A stretch of DNA of 64,000 nt from Antedon bifida (taxonomy: Eukaryota; Echinodermata; Crinoidea; Comatulida; Antedonidae), in contig OY727099.1 in NCBI GenBank assembly GCA_963402885.1, forward strand, positions 20,045,001-20,109,000, in the 5' to 3' direction. The notes beneath the pieces are model-generated. The model worked only from the letters and a program-made list of their open reading frames with translations. It was not told the DNA's origin and ran no database searches. Shown here piece after piece: positions 26,717 to 35,700 of this stretch. Both the position numbers and the translations under genes were made by a program. Numbering within the stretch: position 1 is the stretch's first letter; each line of letters begins with the position of its first letter.

Positions 26717-29700
26717 TGCAATCTTCATAATCATTTTTAACATCATCATTAATATCAACATCATCATTAACAGCGTAGGGTATTAGTATTTTAGATACTT
26801 TTAGATATTTTTATTTTAGATAATAATAGTATGTATAATATAAAAATCATTACCCTTATTACTTTAGTATAAAAAATTGATAGTTTGATCAGCTTAACTG
26901 TAAGTCTACCGCTTAATTTAATGTTTTATTTCTCTATATAACATTTAATAATATTGTTTTGAAATATATATATTATATAGCATGCATATTTAACCAATAT
27001 GTATTTACATTGATGTTTGATATATATTTTTATATCTTTGTTTATTTTATTTAGATTCATTTTATGTTGCAACCTAACCTTTGATTGTTTTTTTTACGTT
27101 TGAACAAATACATTTAGATTGTGATTGTGTCAGTTTTGTATTGCTCATAATCATACCATCAAAAGCAAAGCAGATTTTCCCATTTTAAAATGATTTATAG
27201 AAACTAATAATCGCTCCTTTTTTAATTGATGCTGTCCATTTTTTTGAATGACTCAATTAGCTTAGTTCTTATAGATTTATTTTGTGATACATTAAAAACA
27301 AAAATATTATTAGTTGCTGCAATCGATTTAAAAATAATGCCCTACAAACTTTTTTCAACGAAAAATAACAAAAGATATTTAGAAGTCAAGTATAAATTAC
27401 TATACTAAATCTATTTTAAATTCTAAAACATTTATAATTGGTAATTTAATATTTATATGTCACCACTATTTATTTATTCAATTTTCTTATTTTAAATTTC
27501 TTCAGTAAACAAACAAATATCTTTAGTAAATTCTGGAATGAAAACTGAAATTCTATTACACTCCAATTTATTGTAATAATTTCTTTGACTGAAAAATTTC
27601 ACCCTGTAATTAACAGTTTTCGAGGGTGTTGAATACTTGGAAGATTTTGAGGACATTTTAGAGGAGGAACACGTCGGCGAGACATTTCCACAAAAACACA
27701 GATACGCATGCAGCACGGCAAGCAGTCGTAGCCGAATATGTAACTTTGATGGATTTTATGATTTGAAGTGTCCTTTCCTCTTGTAATCTCTCAACCTGTT
27801 CTGTCTTCTACTTTGCCGTTGGGTCTCTTGTAATTCTGATCCTCTTAACAACTATCTCTTCTCATGATCCTTGCTTTACTTATTAAAAATCATGTTTGTT
27901 GTGTGCCATCATAGACAGTGAGTGCACATTCTAGACTGTGCTTTAAAAAATGCTAAATTTTTTCCTTTACACCTTAAACGATTTTTGTGAAAACACCAGT
28001 TTTTCTTTAATTGACACTAAATTTATCTAGATTTATACTAACATCTCTGTTTTAGTCTTTCTTTTTGTAAAACAATTTAATTATTACATTTAAATAAATA
28101 CTATTCAACTTGGTTTCTATGAATCAAAAAAATGCTCATACATGAGTATGTATTACAAGTTTTGTTCTTTCTAATTCTTTTTGGCTCTTCCCTTATTTGG
28201 TTTTGGGTACTCAAGTCGCAATAGCTAGTTTCCAGTTGTTTAGTTAGCAGTGTACATTTTGTTTATAGTATTGTGTCCCATGTTAATCATCCTGTTCTGA
28301 TTACAAGTGATGTATCTTGAGGGCTTTTCTTATTAGGTTTCCAAATGACAACTTTGTTTGGTGGCGGTTCTCATTTTTAATTCTGTCTCTTCTTTTACTC
28401 CTTTGTATTTTCTCCGAACTTGTTCGTCGAATTTGGAACCTTTTTCATTAAATATATCTGTACTGTGCCTGATAATAATAGTGGGTGTTCTTTAGGTGAT
28501 GGACAGTGTTCCTTGTATTTTGTACCTTTGTTATTTATAGTAGACCATCCAAATTTTTTTATATAACACATTAGTTTTGGCGACCTATTTTTGAGGTTCT
28601 ATTCTTAGATATTTGGGCCTAAATAGCCAACCAATGGGATGCTTTGCTTGTACGAAGATTGCTATGATATGGTTGAATGCTTTACAGTGTTCTGCATGGC
28701 TATATTGTATCGAGCCGAGGGGTGTATGTTTTGTATTGTTTCCGTTAATTGTAAACATTAGATTTTATAACACTGTATTTTAACATAAACACTGAAAGAA
28801 AGAAACCTATTTTCATATTTACATTAATACATTTTAAAAATAATTATTACCCTCTAAAAACTACTTTTTTTATAAATTTATCTTCAAGTATTTTATGTAG
28901 ATTGCTTTTATTAAAATGTTGACAACACATTTTGGTAACACTTGGACGCAACGCAAAGATGTAAGTGTGCCGCAAGTAAATTGACCAATCGCGGATCATC
29001 CAAGCTGCCACTGGACATTGGTCAACTCACTTGTGCAGGGCTTGTGTTCTTGTGTTGCGTCTAAGTAGTTACAAAGCTTTAAATTTAATATAGAATATAA
29101 CAACAATAATGCGCCCTACTTTTCTTGAATACCAGATTAAATTTCAGTAACATTTTCCTTTCAAATTGTGGTCAGTTCCTATTTCTCTAACTCAATACAG
29201 TCAAACTGATTTGCATGCTTTGATGTGTATGTGAAGAACTGTTATATTAGTTTTTTAACATTAATAGTAGATTACAGATTTAGCAACTGTCAACATAATT
29301 TGACATAAACCCTCCCCCCCCCCCTCTTTCCATTCCACCGACATAACAATACCCTGCTTAACAACAACCTTAACAATGTGAAATTTACTTTTCATTCAAA
29401 TTTTAGAAAAATGATTTAGAGATAGTTTATCAACCAATCAGTTGATCATATTAATTTTTAAAATTATCTAATTCAGGCCTGCATCATTTAAATATTGACA
29501 TCACAAACATAGTTTAGAAATCATCAGCTTTCCACTTAAGCTACATACTACGAAACAACAGCGTAACAAACATGCTGACTTACAAACCAAGTAGCACTGT
29601 GATAGCTTCCACAAATACCCAAAATTCATGAATTTGCTGTTGGTTGTGATAGCTATCACAACGCAAATTAGTTTGTTAGAGTACAAATGTGTTTGTTATG

Positions 29701-32700
29701 TTATATGTTTTGATGCTATGTAGTAGTAGTACGAATATAAAGGTCCCATTAAAAACATTTTTATCATTCAAATTTCACAACACAATAACTCGTATATAAT
29801 CAATCCTATTCCTACATCATTCTATATCCACATTCAATACAATATTATTATTATTAAAATATTATTTCAAACTTTTAATTTTAAATTAACTTTAATTATT
29901 TGTTTTGATCAATTTTAGATGCCACTAGGAGGCGATATCGTGGTGAGTCTATCTCATTACCATCATCATACCCCGATCACATGACTGTATTGTCTTGGTT
30001 TTTTTTTCTATGTTTACGAGATTATTATCACAGTGCTGTGTTTTGTACTTACTGTATTTAATGGTTCTTTATTGGATGGGTTTTTGTAGATTTTTCTTGA
30101 TAGTTTTACAGTTTTGTCATTCTGCCTTGTAGTATGTCATTCTTATCTACCTTGTAGTATTTCATCATAGTTATATGTATATTGTCATTCTAAAAGACAA
30201 AAGACAGACATATGTATTTATATAAAAATAATAATATTTAAATAAACTATGTTTGTTATTTCTTTTTATATACATTTTCTTTAGAAACCTAAATATATAT
30301 AAATAAACATAAATTATTGTGTTTTTTTCTTACAATTTGGAACAGTATACTTTACATTAAATTTTATAACATAAACCTAACTTTAATAGGGTAAAGTTTA
30401 TCACATAAATATAATTTTAATGATCTGCATAACATAAAAGTTAACCAATTACATTGTAGATTCATGTACACATAAATCTATTTTTAAATATTAATTTAGG
30501 AATGCCTCAAAATACTTTTTAATAATAATAATAATTGGTTGAAAAAATATATACAGCAAAATCATTATTACTTTGCATAATGAATGAATTTTATTTGCTT
30601 TCAAATCATAAATTTTACTATTATTTCTGATAATAACCTGATAATTTTGAACAGAAGATTTCAAAATCTAATATTTTTAATGACCTACATTTTTTTTATA
30701 TACATTGGGATTGTTTTGTCAGCATGCGGGTGAAATCATGAATATTTAAAATATTCTGAAATTTAAATTTTGTTTTTCTCATTACATTTTCCTTCTCTTT
30801 GCTTCTTATTATCTAAAATTATTTTTTCTTTTCTTGCTACTTTTTTGATTTACTTCTCAAAATTAACATATACAACTGTCTTGTATCATTTTATAGCTGC
30901 AACTTCCCAGAATAAGTCATCACCAGGCACACCTATACGAAGGACTCCAAGCGGTAGTCGTGGGCGCAGTACAGAAAGAAAGACGCCTTCTCCGGCACAG
31001 TCAGCAGCTAAAGCTTCACCACCTGAAGAAACAGCTAACAAGGTAAATATAAGAACTCTTAAAGGTAACGGTATTCATTCTGGTCCTCAAGCTTAACTGG
31101 AAACTGAGCTAGTTTGATATTATCATTACACCATCACTCTCAGTGTATACATCCAGAACACAACCAGGCCATCCGGTGTTTCAACGCAGTATGGCCATAT
31201 ACTGTATTTAAAGTAACTATATCAAAGTCTACTTGGGATAAAATCCACCAATTTTTTTTCTTGTGCCATTATAAATTAATACAATTTTTCCTTACAGACT
31301 CAAAGACCGGCTTCACCTAAAGGTATCCGAGCACCCTCTCCTAAACCCTCAGCGGGTACACCAACTAGTTCTAGTAATTCCAGTATGCATGTAAGACAAC
31401 CATCGCTAAGATTAAAGAAGAACGCAACAACGGTAGACAGCAAGAGTCCAGCTGATAAAAATAGTAAAACACCAGGTCAGTTCACATCAGTATTTATATT
31501 TACTTTCCAGATATTGCATTTGCCTATGCTGTTACTGTAACCATCTAAATCTACACTATCAAAATGTATGGACATGATGATGCCATCACTACCATATTTT
31601 GTCACATCACACTAGTTTGATAGTTTAGATAGAGCTTTAGTAAAGTTAGCTTTGCTGTGTATACTATGTGTTTCCAAAACAGTTTGAGAATGACTTTATG
31701 ATACAACTAGTAATGCTAAACAAGTACTAAGTTGGGTCAATATAATGTAGCAAAGATAATTGGTCATTAGTGCTAACCAGGCCAAACCAGGCCTATTAGT
31801 TCACACTGAAACAAAGAAATTACAGTTGTTAAACAACTAGATCCTGTTAATGTTATGTATTTATTGTATTATTAGTGTATTATTTCCTATATTTTACAGT
31901 ATCCAAATCAAGTCAGCCTCCTCCAATTAAAAAGGCATTGACACCAGCAAAATCATCTCCAACACGAACCCCTAGAACTCCAAGTACTAATAAAACTCCA
32001 GTATCCAGTAAAACACCAACTACTCGAACATCGGGCGCTAAAACCCCAACAAGCCTGAGGACGTCGACTACAAAAACACCAGCCGCCAACAAATCAACGC
32101 CTAAACCAGCAGCTACACCCAAAACGGCAACAACGCCCAAAACTGCAACAACGCCCAAAACTGCAACAACGCCCAAAACCACAGCACCACCCAAAACAGC
32201 AACAGCTCCCCCCAAAGCAGCGACAGCACCCAAAGCGACAGCTACTGCACCTAAAGTTCAAGAAAACAAAGAGCCTCCAAAAGCAACAACACCAAAAGAG
32301 GAGGCACTTCCTAAATTTGACGCTCCACAACCTGTAGAACAGGATAGAAAAAGTAGGTAGATGACAAATATGTCCCAAAGTATTGGCAAAAAATGGTATA
32401 ATCCCTGTCCCACAGCTTAACACGACACTGTATTTATTTATTAACAGAAGTGGGTACCTCTTGTATTTATTGTGTGTTGTATAATATTTAACAACGGTTG
32501 TAAAACTATTTTGTAGGTCCTGTTTCTGAAACAAGTAGCCCACCACCTGAATTAACAGCTGAGGAAAGGGCAAAACAGGCTTTGGCAGAGAAGAGGCGAC
32601 AAATGAGAGAGAAAGCTGAAAGGGAGGCAGAACTAGAACGACAACGTATAGAACAAGAAAAGTAAGTCTTGCATGCATTTTATTATTATCGTTGTTGGCA

Positions 32701-35700
32701 AATGTGTTTAAAATACTAAGGTGTGTGTGTCGATTAGTCTATTATTAATTAAGATACAGCACTTTTTGGGATCCAAACACAAGGATAGCGTGGGGTGTCC
32801 CCTGAATAGGGGTGTCCCCTGAATAGGGGTGTCCCCTGAATAGGGGTGTCCCAAAGGAGGGGATTTACTGTATATTGTATTTCATTGAATTCAATTTGCA
32901 GTTATTAACACATTAATATTTAAACCTCTTAGAAAAGATGAGGAAGAACGACTAAAGAGAGAGGAAGAGGAAAGAATAAGAGAAGAAGAGGAGCAACAAA
33001 GATTAGCAGAGGAATACAGAAAGGCAGAGGAAGAACGGTTACAAAAGGCAATAGAAGAACAAGAAAAAAGGGAAGAAGAAGAAAAATTACAGCAAGAAGA
33101 AGATGAGAAAAGAGTAAGTTTATATACTGCAATTTTACATAATAAAATTGTTATCATCTATTTGTCTTACTATACATATGATGTATAATAATATGTCATT
33201 CTTATATGGCGCTTCACATTATTACCCCGGTTATTATTTTAATCAAATACGAATGGAAACATAATCCCATAATGCAGGCTTATCGCAGTTGTGGATATGA
33301 CAAATCTATAATTTCAATGTACCTTCTCATTAGTGTTGGAATTCTTTAGTCACTGTAATTTTATTTTTTTGACATTTAATTTTTATATTTTTAGAAGGAA
33401 GAGGAAGAACGAGTCAAGGCAGAAGAAAAGAAAAGAAGGGAAGAAGAATTAACAGAAAAATTAAAGAAGGAAGAAGAAGCACGAGATGCAAGGAAGAAGG
33501 TACTATCATTTATTGAGTTCTTTTAAATTAGTTTGTTGTTTAGTGTTGTTTATGTAGTAAGCGTATGTCTTTGGCACCATCAGCGAGATATCAATGCTTA
33601 ATTATAGCACCGTGGCCTTAATATTTTAAGCATTTGGTAAAACATGTTTATTTTCTGTTATTACAGCGTGTAGATGAAATTATGAAAAGAGCAAGAAGAA
33701 CCACACCAGTAGCAAAAAATGATGTAAGTGTTTATATGGACATGTTGCATATCTTCTCGTTATCTTTTTGTTTTGTTGTTGTTAGTGTTACATGAAATTA
33801 AATTTGGTGGAATTTTAGATTAGCTGGAAGAAGATAAGATGTAGTATTAACAATCATTCATCCATTCTTTCAGGATGAACGTGACAATAGAGATGAAGAT
33901 AAAGATATCGATACACAAGCAGAAAACGAGAATGGAATAGAAGGAAATATATATAACAATGACAATGATAAATATAGAAATTACATTGAGAATGGATCAG
34001 CGGTAGCCAGTCATGAAGCTCTGTCAGGTGAGATGGACGAGAGGGTGATGGTAGAGGATGACACCACTTCTGGGGAAGGGGAAGAAGTGGCACCAGAGGG
34101 GGGTTACCTTGAGGAATCTTCTGAAGGTGTGAAAGAGTATGAAAGTGAAGAGTTGAAAGAGAATGAGGAGACAGAGGAGAAAGAGAGTGAAGAAGATGAT
34201 CAGAAAGAGAGTGAAGAAGATGATCAGAAAGAGAGTGAAGCAGTGGGTGACCAAGAGGATGAAGGAAGGGATAAGAAAGAAGATGGGAAAGAAGAGGAAG
34301 AGGTACAAAGTGATCGGGGATCTGATGATCTGTTCTTTGAGAAAGCTGTGACAGAGGAAGTTGGTGAGAAAGAAAAAGATGCTTTGTTGGTAGAGAATAA
34401 AGACATTGAGACATCAAAAGTTAGGGATGATAGTTGTGAGTGGGAAGACCAGGAGGAAGCATTAGTAGGTGAGGTTCAACAACCGGTAAGGTTCGCTGAG
34501 ATTGTTGCTGCTGATGACACCCCAGAAAATGGCGAGATCCCAGTTTTTGAGGCCGTTGGTGTTGAGAGTGAGTTATCTGCCAATAAGGAGGATGTAGATC
34601 TGCTTGGTGAGAATGATAGTGCAGATGGTGCTGTGTTCTCTACACCAAAACCTGAAAGTGATGTTGAGTTTGATCCTTTAGGTACCGATGTAGATAATGG
34701 CCTAGGTGGTAAGTATGAAGGTAGCAGTGTTGATGATGATGATGTAGTACAGGATTTACATCAATATGATGTGAAGAAAGCTTTCAATCTTGCAGTTTGT
34801 CGTCAAGAAAGTGATGCCACTGAAGATGATGATTCCACTGCTGCACAAGCAGGAGATGTTGACACCTCAACTGGTGAGATTGATATCTCCCCAGTAGAGT
34901 TAAACCCTTCAGCTGGTGATGCTGACATCAGACACCCATGTGATCTTGACCCAACAGGTTCTGATTTTAATACTTGGTCTAACCCGAATGATGATGAGGA
35001 TAGAGTTGAAATGACATATGATCCACAAGGTTTGCAAGACATCAATGAAGAATCTCCAGAAGAGGATGAAGATATTAAGGATGAAGTGAAAGAAACTGCA
35101 CATGAAAATATAGGAGATGAAGATGATGAAGAGGAGGAGGAGGAAGAGAATGAGTTATTGCAATCAAACTCATCTGAAAGGTTTGTTGTCATTGATGAAA
35201 AATCTTTAGAAAAAGGTGATGAGAATTCTGATGATGGGTCTTTCAAAGGCGAGGAAATCCCAGAAGATAGTAACCAATTACTTCCCATAAGTGATCATAG
35301 TGAAAATATTCCAGAGGATGAAATAGAACAGAGTGATCATGATGATGAAGAGGTTGTTGAGGCACCTAAAGATGTTGGCACTATTCCAGAAATTACCTTA
35401 GATGAAGTAGAATATGTCCATCAAAATAGTTCTGATGATGAAGTAGGTAAAGAAGATGAACCAGTTGAGGTACAACGTACTGGTGATAGTGAGGATGAGG
35501 GCATGGGTGATAGTGGCTTGGAAGCTGCTGCATATGAGGACCAAGTTGCTCAGGAGAAAGAAGTGCTGGAAGAGGATGATGAAGAAGAGAAGATAGTTGG
35601 AGATGAAATAGAAGAAGAGGATGAAATTGAAGAAGAGAAGGAGGAACAAGAGGTTAAGGAGGAAGATGTAGTTGGTCAAGAGAAAGTTTCTGCCATTGAT

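Noticed and set aside
26522..26740. Poly-Ser/poly-His open frame
   Set aside because: Pure ATC microsatellite in an intron.
31913..32678. Long antisense open frames opposite MAP7 exons (106 and 194 codons)
   Set aside because: Shadows of K/T/P/A-rich coding sequence; the sense frame continues the MAP7 protein with matching splice phases.
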